Source of the DNA: Thermoguttaceae bacterium
Lineage (GTDB): Bacteria; Planctomycetota; Planctomycetia; Pirellulales; Thermoguttaceae
NCBI GenBank assembly: GCA_017407125.1
Contig: JAFQXE010000045.1
Location: 186,001 to 250,000 of the forward strand
Direction: 5' to 3'
DNA length: 64,000 nucleotides
The notes beneath the pieces are model-generated. The model searched no databases, was not told the origin of the DNA, and was given only the letters and a program-made list of their open reading frames with translations. Of this stretch, positions 24,857 through 32,958 are shown piece after piece; position 1 is the first letter of the stretch, and the number at the start of each line of letters is the position of its first letter. The translations under genes were made by a program, and so were the position numbers.

Positions 24857-25333
24857 TCACACATACCGGCGCGTACTTTCTTCACTCCACGAAACCATGT
24901 CTGGGTTATCGTGAATGTTTCCGAGAACTTCCACCGCTCCGCTGGCTCCGGTCAGATAGGAGACCGCATTCAGTCTATATCCATTCACATCAAAAGCCGG
25001 GCATCCCTCGGCGTCGGTATGAAGAAGTATAAACCTCCCCTTTTCATAGACCACCACCAGTTCGCAACTCAGTTTTTTGTCCCGGCGAGACAGTCGAATT
25101 ATATCGTGTTCAAATATGTTTACGTCTTCCCCGTTTGAGTTCTTGATCCGGCACACATACTGACCGAGGGTTTTGGGGTCGACATACACATATAACCGGA
25201 CGCCAGAGTCAACTTCAACCACTCCGTTGATGTAATGCTTGTTACGAAACTCCATCGCCCCGCCATATATCCATTGCCCGGCATTGCTGCACTCCTCTTG
25301 AATGCGCCCCCTGTACAAAATTGGTCGATTCAT
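24857..25333 (-). CDS. YopX-domain protein
   Basis: 158 residues from the ATG at 25333 (GAAAGGAG upstream). The layout matches the phage YopX family: RPILYRGRIQEECSNAGQWIYGG at the start, a TLGQYVCRIKNSNGEDVNIFEHD core (usually xGLxDxNGxxIYEGD), and a VLGNIHDN end. Four genes of this window have this domain. YopX proteins are small and uncharacterised, often lying in early regions of prophages. Confidence 0.75.
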   Translation of the reverse strand: MNRPILYRGRIQEECSNAGQWIYGGAMEFRNKHYINGVVEVDSGVRLYVYVDPKTLGQYVCRIKNSNGEDVNIFEHDIIRLSRRDKKLSCELVVVYEKGRFILLHTDAEGCPAFDVNGYRLNAVSYLTGASGAVEVLGNIHDNPDMVSWSEESTRRYV

Positions 25334-25417
25334 CAATTCTCCTTTCTATTTTGGGGCTTCTACCCCAATACGAGGGGCAACAAGGGGCTTTGCTGCCCGC
25401 GCCCGCGCTCCTGCCAC

Positions 25418-25789
25418 CTACACCTCGACTTCGTCCGGGGGGCGACAGTTCCAACGCGCCGCCGCCTCAAACAAATCACAGTCCGAAATCGACAACTCGC
25501 GCTCCGCCCGACAATGAACATTCGAGCATTGAATTTTCACCCGCACACGTTCTTCGTCGTCCTGCCAACTCACCTCTGCGGGTGCCCCGCAGAACGGACA
25601 CGGCATCAACTGCGGCTCCGCGCATTTTATCACCTGTAGCGTTGTCTGGTCAACATCCGGCTTGTCAAGTATCCATTTTTTAATGAAAACACCATGCACA
25701 ACACTTTCCGCTGCGTCGCTCGGTTTTTCTGCTATGACCGCAAAACGCACGGGGCGTTTCTCCACGCCTTCCACGTCGTATTGTTTCAT
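25418..25789 (-). CDS. Lar-like zinc-ribbon protein with N-terminal extension
   Basis: 123 residues. The first ~60 residues form a domain of unknown type. The zinc ribbon follows (LMPCPFCGAPAEVSW, then CSNVHCRAEREL and an AAARWNCR end). The spacing of CPFCG, CxxxxC and W-N matches the other Lar-like genes. It overlaps the next gene by 4 bp. Confidence 0.65.
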   Translation of the reverse strand: MKQYDVEGVEKRPVRFAVIAEKPSDAAESVVHGVFIKKWILDKPDVDQTTLQVIKCAEPQLMPCPFCGAPAEVSWQDDEERVRVKIQCSNVHCRAERELSISDCDLFEAAARWNCRPPDEVEV

Positions 25790-26151
25790 TTTTTCTCCTC
25801 AAACGGAATATCCCGAAACCGCTTATACTTATCCAGCAACTCTGCCAACCTCTCGTTTTTCGCACTGAGTTCAATTAACAGATTGCGTATTTCTATCTCG
25901 GATTCACGGGCTTCGTTGACCGAGCGATTCCACATATCCAAGAGCGTATACAAGCAGTCCAAGCACAACTCGGCGTCCTTTGACTTCTCTTCGTCGTGTT
26001 CCGTCGTCGATATTGCCAACGCAATATAGAACTTTCGCCCACTATCCAAGTCGCAATGGGAATGCAACCGGTTATAGGAGCGTTCCCCCTGCGGTATGAC
26101 CTTGCCACAAAGCTGGCACTTCTTTTCAGTCGGTTTCTTCTTTCCACTCAT
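25786..26151 (-). CDS. Small zinc-binding protein with helical tail
   Basis: 121 residues. Two CxxC pairs (QLCGKVIPQG and ELCLDCLY) probably bind zinc; unlike the Lar-like set it lacks the CPFCG opening and the final W-N-R. The C-terminal half is a long charged helix. It follows the same overlap pattern as its neighbours. No family assignment. Confidence 0.55.
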   Translation of the reverse strand: MSGKKKPTEKKCQLCGKVIPQGERSYNRLHSHCDLDSGRKFYIALAISTTEHDEEKSKDAELCLDCLYTLLDMWNRSVNEARESEIEIRNLLIELSAKNERLAELLDKYKRFRDIPFEEKK

Positions 26152-26764
26152 TCCAGTTCTTAATCAGGTTGCCACTTCCAAGTTCGGCTTCCACAAAATG
26201 ACCACACTTAACACACTTCAATACCAGCGTCGCCGGTTTGACAATTCTTATAGAAAAATCCGATTCTGTGAGGTTACAGCCACATTTCGGACACGGATGT
26301 ATTGGCTGATAAACGGCGTCCTCCGGAACCGGCTCTTCGATTTCCCGGAGGTCATGTGGCAAAGCTCCGGCTCCGCGCTCCACAAACGCAATCAGTTCGT
26401 TGACTGCGTCCATGACGTGCATCCCAAACGACGTGATTGAAATGGTTTTGCCACTCGGACACTCAAATTCACACCGCATTTCCTCAAACCGCGAAGGTAT
26501 GACGGTTTCATCGTAGTAACACCGTTTGGCGACCACAAATATCGGATGCCCCTTGTACAAAAACCGCTTCGATTTCCGAAACTCCACCGAGCACAGCTTT
26601 CCAGATTCGTCCCGGCTAGTATCCCAGATATCCATTTCATACCCGTCGTCTGTTTTGTCGGACACAACTCTGTGGATTGTTCGGTCAAAAAATGCCGTCC
26701 CGTCCAACTGTTTCAGACCTTCCCACGTAATCATCGGGCTCTGTTTTTCATTTTCTGCTTCCAT
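26126..26764 (-). CDS. Protein with C-terminal Lar-like zinc ribbon, paralogue of 36666-37667
   Basis: 212 residues. Residues 1-140 form a unique domain that recurs at 36666-37667 (ECxSxxGKxIxI block, then a hydrophobic helix and GALP/GLPE). The C-terminal 70 residues are a zinc ribbon (HPCPKCGCNLTES and CVKCGHFVE, ending WNEWKEETD). The same two-part plan in two distant genes indicates duplication and fusion within this phage. Confidence 0.6.
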   Translation of the reverse strand: MEAENEKQSPMITWEGLKQLDGTAFFDRTIHRVVSDKTDDGYEMDIWDTSRDESGKLCSVEFRKSKRFLYKGHPIFVVAKRCYYDETVIPSRFEEMRCEFECPSGKTISITSFGMHVMDAVNELIAFVERGAGALPHDLREIEEPVPEDAVYQPIHPCPKCGCNLTESDFSIRIVKPATLVLKCVKCGHFVEAELGSGNLIKNWNEWKEETD

Positions 26765-26972
26765 CGTCTATCTCCACAAGATAATCTTTCAAAGCATGCA
26801 CTCCTTCGACTGCACGTTCCAGCTTTACGATTATGAACTTCAGATTTGATATGTATTCCGCCACTTTCTCGTGAGCGACCAGAAACCGAAGTGTACATAA
26901 AGCGTCGTTTATGTTGTTCAGAGTCCCAAATACATGATTATTAATTTCTTCTTTCTGCTCGATTGTTGGCAT
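26748..26972 (-). CDS. Hypothetical helical protein
   Basis: 74 residues, almost all helical with regular hydrophobic spacing (ALCTLRFLVAHEKVAEYI). It overlaps both neighbours. No family recognised; likely a small dimer. Confidence 0.5.
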   Translation of the reverse strand: MPTIEQKEEINNHVFGTLNNINDALCTLRFLVAHEKVAEYISNLKFIIVKLERAVEGVHALKDYLVEIDDGSRK

Positions 26973-27183
26973 TGAATACCTCCGGTTTGTAGTATTGCTC
27001 GTAGCGAATCAAAAACTCCTTCAGGGTCTTTATAATCGTCTGCAACTTCTTTCTGCTATCACATACGGCAACCGCACGAGCCGCAACTATGACGGGATCA
27101 AAATCTTTGTATTCAACTCCGCATTGCACCATGTGGCTTCGTATGTGTTCTATCTCGTTGTGAACGTCGCTGTAATCAATCAT
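26941..27183 (-). CDS. Hypothetical helical protein
   Basis: 80 residues, predicted helical, with KKLQTIIKTLKEFLIRYEQYY near the C-terminus. It shares 4 bp with the following zinc-ribbon gene and 32 bp with the preceding one. Function unknown. Confidence 0.5.
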   Translation of the reverse strand: MIDYSDVHNEIEHIRSHMVQCGVEYKDFDPVIVAARAVAVCDSRKKLQTIIKTLKEFLIRYEQYYKPEVFNANNRAERRN

Positions 27184-27422
27184 TCTATCTCCTTAAATTC
27201 CAATCCTGTGTCGGTTTCTACGGCAATAAAAGCGTCTTCGGCAGCGTCCGCGCTTCTGTTGTTCCAGAAGTTAACGGCATTTCCCAATCTGTCATATTGT
27301 CGTTGTGTTTTGATACACCCGTTTTTGCATGTTATCCAGTACGAATATGACCATGCTCCAAGAACGATTACCTCCGCCTTGCCACCACAAAACGGACATC
27401 GTTTTAGTTTAATCGTTTTCAC
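27180..27422 (-). CDS. Lar-like zinc-ribbon protein (typical form)
   Basis: 80 residues from a GTG at 27422, chosen because AAGGAGGA lies just upstream. It is one of the clearest Lar-type proteins in the window: KRCPFCGGKAEV, then a strand with WITCKNGC, then AVNFWNNRS. It keeps all of the CPFCG, CxxxC and W-N-N-R landmarks in a minimal single domain. Confidence 0.75.
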   Translation of the reverse strand: MKTIKLKRCPFCGGKAEVIVLGAWSYSYWITCKNGCIKTQRQYDRLGNAVNFWNNRSADAAEDAFIAVETDTGLEFKEIE

Positions 27423-27597
27423 TCTGTTCCTCCTTTGCTTCAATCTCCATCAGGTATTTCTTGAGCTTTCTCACGTCGCGTTTTATCGTTTCTGCAAGCC
27501 CTCAAATGTAAGGGGCTCTCAGCTTGCACGTATCAGCGGTATTAAGAATCTTTGCAATCCGTTTTGTAATCCATTGTTTCTGTTCTAGTGTATACAT
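27409..27597 (-). pseudogene. Small gene interrupted by an in-frame TGA
   Basis: ATG at 27597 with a good AGGAGGAC site opens a frame that would give 62 residues, but codon 32 is TGA (27502-27504). Both halves are in the same frame and protein-like (MYTLEQKQWITKRIAK and TIKRDVRKLKKYLMEI), and the second half overlaps the start of the following gene. TGA is used as a normal stop elsewhere, so I read this as a nonsense mutation, sequencing error or read-through site. The TGA sits in the loop region of a hairpin with arms GCAAGC/GCTTGC. Confidence 0.5.
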
Positions 27598-27894
27598 TTA
27601 GTCCTCCTGCTCGTCATCTGGATTGTAGTCCCATTCTGGAAGTTCACATGGGGTATCGTAACAAGTTCTTATTTCCTCTATCTGATTATTTTTGTTTAGA
27701 ATCCAGTCTCGCTCGCCGGGAATTTTGGGGTCAAGTTTTATACTCGGTCTACTTTCCCCCGCTTCCTTCAATTTTCGTCTGATCGTTTCTTCACTACAAT
27801 TCCAAAACCATGCAAGGTCTTCAATAGTTCCTCCACGTCTGTATTGTCGTATAAGCTTTTTAAGGTCTATATTAACCTCGTTCCAACGTTCCAT
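27598..27894 (-). CDS. Hypothetical protein with HTH-like N-terminus and IPGER/CYD module
   Basis: 98 residues from the ATG at 27894, next to the stop of the upstream gene. The first half has a helix-turn-helix pattern (TIEDLAWFWNCSEETIRRKLKEAG). The second half (KIPGERDWI, then EEIRTCYDTPCELP and an acidic end) is shared with the protein at 45074-45403. The two proteins therefore share a module joined to different partners. Confidence 0.6.
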   Translation of the reverse strand: MERWNEVNIDLKKLIRQYRRGGTIEDLAWFWNCSEETIRRKLKEAGESRPSIKLDPKIPGERDWILNKNNQIEEIRTCYDTPCELPEWDYNPDDEQED

Positions 27895-27895
27895 T

Positions 27896-28294
27896 TCAGT
27901 CCTCGTCAAATCGGTTTCCCGTTACTTTCATCGACCAGCCGTTCTGTTCAACCTGTCGGACAATATCCTCGAATGGCATTGTTACAAAACTCAACCGAAT
28001 TCTAAACGCCAGCCGCCCATTGTCGAACCAGACGAATGACTTATGTTCGACTTTTCCTCGCGGATTCCAAACGGTCAAAAAGTCATTCTCATAAATTAAA
28101 TGTCCGTCTGAATCCTTCACGCCCGTTGATAGACAAATTGTCTGTTCGTCGATATTTGCAAGGGCTGATTGACGCTCGTTATTTCGTTGCCAGACCGCCC
28201 CGACGTTGGCTCCGTCAATCTTTTCCAGCGAACCGTATAACCAGTATCCCGACGTACTTTTCGCTTTCCATTTTGCTCTTTGATTGTCAATCAT
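27896..28294 (-). CDS. YopX-like protein
   Basis: 132 residues. The core ICLSTGVKDSDGHLIYENDFL is the YopX signature (GLKDxNGxxIYEGD type), preceded by a GYWLYGSLEKIDG strand and followed by a domain ending VTGNRFDED. It is most like the protein at 45406-45786, which also ends in xGNRxDD. It overlaps the next gene by 4 bp. Confidence 0.75.
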   Translation of the reverse strand: MIDNQRAKWKAKSTSGYWLYGSLEKIDGANVGAVWQRNNERQSALANIDEQTICLSTGVKDSDGHLIYENDFLTVWNPRGKVEHKSFVWFDNGRLAFRIRLSFVTMPFEDIVRQVEQNGWSMKVTGNRFDED

Positions 28295-28674
28295 TCTGCG
28301 CTCTCTCTTTTTTCTTGTTCTGTTTTTTCTTTATCACGTTTTTCTTTTTTCTCCGCCAGTCTTTTCATTCCCGGTTCAACCTTTGCTCGAAGTCGCAACT
28401 GCCATATCAAAGGGCGAAGTGTCTTTCGGATATACTTCACTAGATTTTCGTCACCGTAAAGGGTCGAAAAAATATCAATATCCCGGAGCATCTCAAACAT
28501 AACCGGCGCTTCTTTAATCAGGCGCATGTTCGCGTTCATGGCTTCGCCATAATCTTTATCTTCAATCGTTGCGTGTACATCTGCGATAATACCGCTTCCA
28601 CATCTCACGCGACACATCTGCTCGTCCGTTTCCCAATCCGCTCCATTTGAAAACAGGTCTTTATTGTCATTCAT
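28291..28674 (-). CDS. Hypothetical protein with ANxRLI-AAP motif
   Basis: 127 residues from the ATG at 28674. MNANMRLIKEAPVMFEMLRDI is a recognisable element of small phage proteins (usually ANARLIAAAPEMLEALK). The same element occurs at 35976-36488 (MANLRLITAAPTMFELLK). The role is unknown. The C-terminus is highly charged. Confidence 0.6.
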   Translation of the reverse strand: MNDNKDLFSNGADWETDEQMCRVRCGSGIIADVHATIEDKDYGEAMNANMRLIKEAPVMFEMLRDIDIFSTLYGDENLVKYIRKTLRPLIWQLRLRAKVEPGMKRLAEKKEKRDKEKTEQEKRESAE

Positions 28675-28915
28675 CAAGTTCCCCCCTTTTTAGTTCGTAG
28701 TGGCAATATAACGTTTTATTCTCTTTGGCAATCAGGTCTGAAAGCTCATCAATCCTTGAGCCGTCGTTTGCATAATAAGCCCCGGTATTGAGAATTCTGT
28801 TTGTAATTTTCGCAAGCTGTTCAGAATAATCCCGAATCTTTTTCAGAATTTCTTCTTGTTTGTAACCGTCCAAAAGAAATTCGTCTTCATTCGTTATAGG
28901 TTCGTCTTCAATCAT
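28667..28915 (-). CDS. Hypothetical helical protein
   Basis: 82 residues, acidic start and a long helix (EEILKKIRDYSEQLAKITNRIL). Start at 28915; it overlaps the next gene by 8 bp. No family recognised. Confidence 0.5.
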   Translation of the reverse strand: MIEDEPITNEDEFLLDGYKQEEILKKIRDYSEQLAKITNRILNTGAYYANDGSRIDELSDLIAKENKTLYCHYELKRGELDE

Positions 28916-29131
28916 TCACTTTTCCTTTCTCTTTATCATGTTGACAGTTAAAATAACGGCATCAATCATTTCAGCAAACGCTCTTATGTTCTCTGAATCG
29001 CCTTCATTTTCGCATTTGCGATAGACTTCAATAAGGCGAATAAAGTTCTCTATATCCTCATTTGCTATCAGGTTCTTTGTTGTAATTCTGCAATTCAATT
29101 TCCCCATAAAGCATAATAATTGTTCCATCAT
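28916..29131 (-). CDS. Hypothetical protein, stand-alone version of a module fused at 36666-37667
   Basis: 71 residues. LIANEDIENFIRLIEVYRKC, then FAEMIDAVILTVNMI, matches the C-terminal region of the larger zinc-ribbon protein at 36666 (LIVNKDMIHFLRLVALYRYA, then FGTMIDLLVLDVNRI). It is thus a free-standing copy of that module. Function unknown. Confidence 0.6.
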   Translation of the reverse strand: MMEQLLCFMGKLNCRITTKNLIANEDIENFIRLIEVYRKCENEGDSENIRAFAEMIDAVILTVNMIKRKEK

Positions 29132-29418
29132 TTTGCATTTTCCTTTACTGGTTCAATGCTCTCAAATTCAAAAGTTCCGAACGTCAGTTCTTTAACGCCA
29201 CGCAACACCTCACAATCGCGAGCTTCACTTTCAAATAGTTCCCGCGCTTCCTTTTCGACCTTCGCGGCAATTTCCTGAATCGTTTGCCTTTTAATTGTTA
29301 CCCGGTAAATATCTCTCAGCATCTCGTCGATTTCTTTTATTAAATCCGTCAGAATGACGAAACATAAAAGGTTTGCAATTGCCATCAGCGCAACTGAAAT
29401 CAAAGCTATTTCGTACAT
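29128..29418 (-). CDS. Small single-pass membrane protein
   Basis: 96 residues from the ATG at 29418 (AGGAGG upstream). The N-terminal segment IALISVALMAIANLLCFVIL is a membrane helix, followed by a charged helical cytoplasmic part. It overlaps its neighbours. Similar membrane-anchored small proteins lie at 35678, 36442 and 42327. Confidence 0.6.
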   Translation of the reverse strand: MYEIALISVALMAIANLLCFVILTDLIKEIDEMLRDIYRVTIKRQTIQEIAAKVEKEARELFESEARDCEVLRGVKELTFGTFEFESIEPVKENAK

Positions 29419-29636
29419 TTTCCCTCCTGTACCATTTTCAAAATCCAAGCCAGCGTTGTACACGGGTCTTTCTTTGCCAGTCGAAAAACCTCAATAAGAG
29501 CGCATCCGACGTTAAACTCCAAAAAACTTTTAATGTCTTCATAGTCAATATTGGCTTCTCCGCTTTCCAGTTTTTCAACCATTGTCATTGAGGTTTTCAA
29601 ATGCTCTTTCAGGCTTCTGAATCGTTTGTCGGGCAT
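29406..29636 (-). CDS. Hypothetical helical protein
   Basis: 76 residues from the ATG at 29636, with GAAAGGAG upstream. Helical, with SLKEHLKTSMTMVEKLESGE at the start and a C-terminal helix of mixed charge. No family recognised. Confidence 0.5.
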   Translation of the reverse strand: MPDKRFRSLKEHLKTSMTMVEKLESGEANIDYEDIKSFLEFNVGCALIEVFRLAKKDPCTTLAWILKMVQEGKCTK

Positions 29637-29662
29637 TCGTTTCTCTCTCCTTTCTGTTGTTG

Positions 29663-30217
29663 TTATTCCGTTGTTGCAAGCATTGCCTTGAATGGCTCGC
29701 GAATTCGTTTTTTCATCTGGTCGACGTAAACATTCCAAAGTTTATTCAAATCAACGTCGTCATTACGAATCGTCTTTTGGATTTCTAACCAAACCGCCCT
29801 TTCTGTTCGTTCAATGTAGTATGACGTTTTAATTTCGCAACCGTCAACTCTTTCGCATGTCTTGTAAATCATAAACGGCTCCGGGTGTATGATGTTTCTA
29901 ATCGCTCTTTGATAATCGCATACGTCGAATTTATGCCCTCGCCAATTCCAAGTTACTTGGTCAGGACACAAGCCCCAATTTTCAAGCCGGTTCGCAATAT
30001 CACTCCAGATAAAATTAAACTCTTTGATTTCCAGCGGGCTTGAAATTTCATAAGTCTTCTCCTCGAACATTCTTCCGCGCCAGATTCCTCGTTCTTTGTC
30101 GAATGTAAACCAGCCGTAAAGTTCTGTATTGACTTGAAAATGGAATACCTTCTCGCTAACCGGATTCCATTCGTCCGGGTTGAAGCTGTCGATGGTATCA
30201 AATTGTTGTTCTTTCAT
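29663..30217 (-). CDS. Hypothetical protein
   Basis: 184 residues with many Trp and Tyr, mixed alpha/beta (HFQVNTELYGWFTFDKERG, WNWRGHKFDVCDY). No known motif, signal peptide or membrane segment. Its size and composition suggest a folded enzyme or binding protein, but I cannot place it. Confidence 0.55.
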   Translation of the reverse strand: MKEQQFDTIDSFNPDEWNPVSEKVFHFQVNTELYGWFTFDKERGIWRGRMFEEKTYEISSPLEIKEFNFIWSDIANRLENWGLCPDQVTWNWRGHKFDVCDYQRAIRNIIHPEPFMIYKTCERVDGCEIKTSYYIERTERAVWLEIQKTIRNDDVDLNKLWNVYVDQMKKRIREPFKAMLATTE

Positions 30218-30285
30218 TTTATCTCTTAATTGCCAATCGTGAATCGCTCAATCGTAATAGTGTTGTTTGTAACAGCGTATTGCAA

Positions 30286-30516
30286 TCAATTCTTCTTTTC
30301 ATTTTTTCTCTCGTCATACGTTTGCCGCCGAAGTGTATTTCCATCTGCTCCGATCGCTTTCGCCGTCTTAACAATCAACTCAAAAAATGACCGCGTCCCG
30401 TCATTGCATTGCATAAGACTATGCGTACTTTCTGCCAATCTCAAAGCGTTGAGATGCATGTTGTCGAGCAAATCTTGAACAACAAAATCAACTTCATAAC
30501 GTTCTTCGTCTTTCAT
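30286..30516 (-). CDS. Hypothetical protein
   Basis: 76 residues from the ATG at 30516. Helical, with LLDNMHLNALRLAESTHSLM and a strongly basic C-terminus. It overlaps the next gene by 4 bp. No family recognised. Confidence 0.5.
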   Translation of the reverse strand: MKDEERYEVDFVVQDLLDNMHLNALRLAESTHSLMQCNDGTRSFFELIVKTAKAIGADGNTLRRQTYDERKNEKKN

Positions 30517-31067
30517 TTTTTCTCCTTTTCGTCCCATGCTTTCAAAAACTCCTGCAAAACGACGTCAACTGTTCCTACTTGTGTGTGGTATCCACAATCA
30601 CACCGGATTTGCCATTCAGAATACGAGTTCATTCCAAAGATGCAAATGTCGTCCCTTTTCCCACACTTCGGACAGAACAACTGATAGTTTATGTTGCCTA
30701 CAATTATATCGCGCTCATTTTCCTTTGCCCGACACAGTTTTGCTAGACGCAACTCGGTTTCACAAATACGATTCAAACGGTCTTGAAAGGATACGATGTC
30801 GCCTTGTGTCCAAATAGGCTTCTCGTTATATCGCGAGTTCCACATAGCGACCGCCTCCTCCTTTGTCGGAGATCGGTAGTCAGAGGACATGATGCAGTCT
30901 TCGTTGACGCAAGCCACATGATACCTGTTTGTTCTCGGATTACGCATTAACAACGGGGGGTTCCCGCAAAATGGACACGGACGCATAGTCGGCTCGGTTT
31001 CGCATATTTCTCTGGTATCGTCTGGCAGCAACTCGTCTTCGAGTTCGTCAGTTATTTCCTTGCTCAT
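30513..31067 (-). CDS. Double zinc-ribbon (Lar-like) protein
   Basis: 184 residues from the ATG at 31067 (AAGGAG upstream). Two zinc ribbons: MRPCPFCGNPPLLM with CVNEDC and AVAMWNSRYN, and near the C-terminus FCPKCGKRDDICIF with RCDCGYH and KAWDE. A coiled linker joins them. The first is a classical Lar-type unit, the second more divergent. It overlaps the YopX gene upstream. Confidence 0.7.
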   Translation of the reverse strand: MSKEITDELEDELLPDDTREICETEPTMRPCPFCGNPPLLMRNPRTNRYHVACVNEDCIMSSDYRSPTKEEAVAMWNSRYNEKPIWTQGDIVSFQDRLNRICETELRLAKLCRAKENERDIIVGNINYQLFCPKCGKRDDICIFGMNSYSEWQIRCDCGYHTQVGTVDVVLQEFLKAWDEKEKK

Positions 31068-31449
31068 TTTCTGGCTCCTTATCCCATGTGTTGCCGACAA
31101 CTTCCCATTTGATGCCCCTCTCGATATAGAATTTCACAAACGGGAGAGGAAATAACGCAGTTTTTCCGTCCGCCTCATAGCTCATATCGCGCTCGTTGTA
31201 TTTCACCACAAACTCGGCTGTCTTACCTTCTTCGTCTGTGGTTCTGATAATATCATTTTCATAAATTCGCCTGCCGTTTGAGTCGCGAAGCCCCGTGCAT
31301 TGACACAGAGTTTCGGCTCTGGCGGTTGCGTATTCCATCTGTGGGTGTGTGCGCAGTTCGCTCAAACATTCTTTCCACTCGCTCACCATAAAACCGAGCC
31401 ACCATCCCTGCTCACTTTTGACTTTATAACAAAACCTATCAAAGTTCAT
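31048..31449 (-). CDS. YopX-like protein
   Basis: 133 residues from the ATG at 31449. TLCQCTGLRDSNGRRIYENDII is a near-perfect YopX core, followed by a strand-rich part and a VVGNTWD end. The N-terminal segment (VKSEQGWWLGF) is the usual opening. It overlaps zinc-ribbon genes on both sides. Confidence 0.78.
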   Translation of the reverse strand: MNFDRFCYKVKSEQGWWLGFMVSEWKECLSELRTHPQMEYATARAETLCQCTGLRDSNGRRIYENDIIRTTDEEGKTAEFVVKYNERDMSYEADGKTALFPLPFVKFYIERGIKWEVVGNTWDKEPENEQGNN

Positions 31450-31810
31450 CTTCGCCTGCCCTCCGATTCCACAACTCTTCCGGTTCGCCACCGTGATACC
31501 CTCGGTCTTGGTTTGAAATTTGTGCGCCACAACCGAAACACACTATCATGTGTCTGACTCCATTGTCAATTATTTTTGGGGAACTGCCACAGAACGGACA
31601 CGGTTTTAACGGCACGTCCGGCTCCTGCGGAATGTTCGGATGTTCACTAAATTGTATTTTCGTTGTCCACGTTTCCGCCTCGTTTTGTTTTACCGCCACC
31701 GGGCGCCGTTTTTCTTCCGACTCCTGACGAGAGGTGGTAAAGTATTTCACAACTACGGCGATTAAAACAATGGCGCATTGTACCAAAAGGATTATCGCAA
31801 TATCACTCAC
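31439..31810 (-). CDS. Membrane-anchored Lar-like zinc-ribbon protein
   Basis: 123 residues from the GTG at 31810, which overlaps the previous stop as GTGA. The N-terminus (IAIILLVQCAIVLIAVVVKY, residues 4-23) is a membrane helix. After a basic linker comes a zinc ribbon (KPCPFCGSSPKII, then CFGCGAQIS and ELWNRRA). The joining of a membrane anchor to a Lar-like ribbon is unusual in this set and would place the ribbon at the inner membrane. Confidence 0.65.
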   Translation of the reverse strand: MSDIAIILLVQCAIVLIAVVVKYFTTSRQESEEKRRPVAVKQNEAETWTTKIQFSEHPNIPQEPDVPLKPCPFCGSSPKIIDNGVRHMIVCFGCGAQISNQDRGYHGGEPEELWNRRAGEDEL

Positions 31811-32355
31811 GCCTCTTCCTCCTGTTCGGTTTCCGGGGTTGGCTCCGGCTCTGCATCTTCGCCGAAACATTCGGAACGATGCTCGCCGTTTTCGATTTTG
31901 CGAATCACAACTTCCCATTGCTCCGGGGTTGGGATGGGCGTTACGTCGGTCAACTCTTCGATGAGTCCGGCGATTCGCGCCTCCTCCAAAAGCATCTGGC
32001 TCCGCAGGGTCGCTCCGACAAAATGTGTAATCAGCATGTTCCAGCACTCGTTTCGCTTGGATTTACTGCCGTGCGACATCAGCCACGAGAAGGATTTAAG
32101 TTCTCGGTTAAAATGTCTTTGCAGCTTTGCCTCAATTTGGTCGATGAAAGTGGAGCTGTCGCTGTCTTCGTTCCATTCGATGCCGGGTCGCAAAGCCCGC
32201 AGCACCGCCCAGCGAATTCGCTTGTCGAGATAGTCTTTGGGTATGCGCCAGAAACCGCGCTCCGGTTCAAGAAATCCGATTTTACTGGCGAAGGAAATCT
32301 CCATTTCGATGTAATCGTCCGTTTCTGTGAACGGCACCGGGTAATAGTGGTGCAT
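31807..32355 (-). CDS. Hypothetical protein, paralogue of the product at 22512-23108
   Basis: 182 residues. It shares the block order of the protein at 22512 (an IGFLEPERGF start, RIPKDYLDKRIRW, QIEAKLQRHFNRELKSF) and ends in a Glu/Pro-rich tail. The stop overlaps the start of the membrane zinc-ribbon gene as GTGA. Function unknown. Confidence 0.6.
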   Translation of the reverse strand: MHHYYPVPFTETDDYIEMEISFASKIGFLEPERGFWRIPKDYLDKRIRWAVLRALRPGIEWNEDSDSSTFIDQIEAKLQRHFNRELKSFSWLMSHGSKSKRNECWNMLITHFVGATLRSQMLLEEARIAGLIEELTDVTPIPTPEQWEVVIRKIENGEHRSECFGEDAEPEPTPETEQEEEA

Positions 32356-32741
32356 TACGTTTCCTCCTTTTTGGGTTTTTGGGTTTCAGAGTATTGCTCA
32401 ATCAACGCATCTGTAATGCGTTTCACAAGCGGCAACGTGTCGTCGATTTGCGATTTCGCATTTTCGGCGTTTGAACTTAACCGTAACAGGTAAAAATACA
32501 GGATTTCCATCTTGTATTTGAAGTCCTTTAAGTCATTTTTATCCAAGCTGGTGTATCGGGTATTCCAACGGTCAACAGCGCCTTCCAGCGTTTCCGACCA
32601 GCAACTACATTCCTGCGCCGGACAGTCGTGATTCGAGCAATGCACATAATACGGCTGCTCTTTATCCTCGTCCAGACTGATGTCAACTTCGGGCATCGCG
32701 CCGCAAAACGGACACGGCTTGACGTTTTGGTCTTTAATCAT
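32355..32741 (-). CDS. Lar-like zinc-ribbon protein
   Basis: 128 residues from the ATG at 32741 with AAGGAG upstream. The ribbon (VKPCPFCGAMPEV, CSNHDCPAQECSCW, AVDRWNTRYT) is followed by a helical tail. Extra Cys residues in the second half could extend the metal site. Confidence 0.7.
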   Translation of the reverse strand: MIKDQNVKPCPFCGAMPEVDISLDEDKEQPYYVHCSNHDCPAQECSCWSETLEGAVDRWNTRYTSLDKNDLKDFKYKMEILYFYLLRLSSNAENAKSQIDDTLPLVKRITDALIEQYSETQKPKKEET

Positions 32742-32958
32742 TGTCGGATTGCTCCTTTTTCTTGCTTTTCTTGGTTTTCTTTTCCGGCACTTCCTTGACG
32801 TATTCGTAGCCATAGCTCACTCGACTGTCGTTGAAGTCGGAGTCCTTCAACTCCATCGTTTTCATCCACGCTTTATCTTGGGCGTCGTTTATGTTTTTGG
32901 CGTTAAATCTTACCTTCCGCTTCTTCTTGCGGATGAGCATCGCTTCATATCTCGGCAT
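32734..32958 (-). CDS. Small basic hypothetical protein
   Basis: 74 residues, very rich in Lys and Arg at both ends (IRKKKRKVRF and KKTKKSKKKEQ), suggesting nucleic-acid binding. It overlaps its neighbours by 8 and 14 bp. No family recognised. Confidence 0.5.
   Translation of the reverse strand: MPRYEAMLIRKKKRKVRFNAKNINDAQDKAWMKTMELKDSDFNDSRVSYGYEYVKEVPEKKTKKSKKKEQSDND

Noticed and set aside
27470-27600. Selenocysteine codon at the in-frame TGA
   Set aside because: The hairpin surrounds the TGA rather than following it, and the protein has no redox motif or selenoprotein resemblance.
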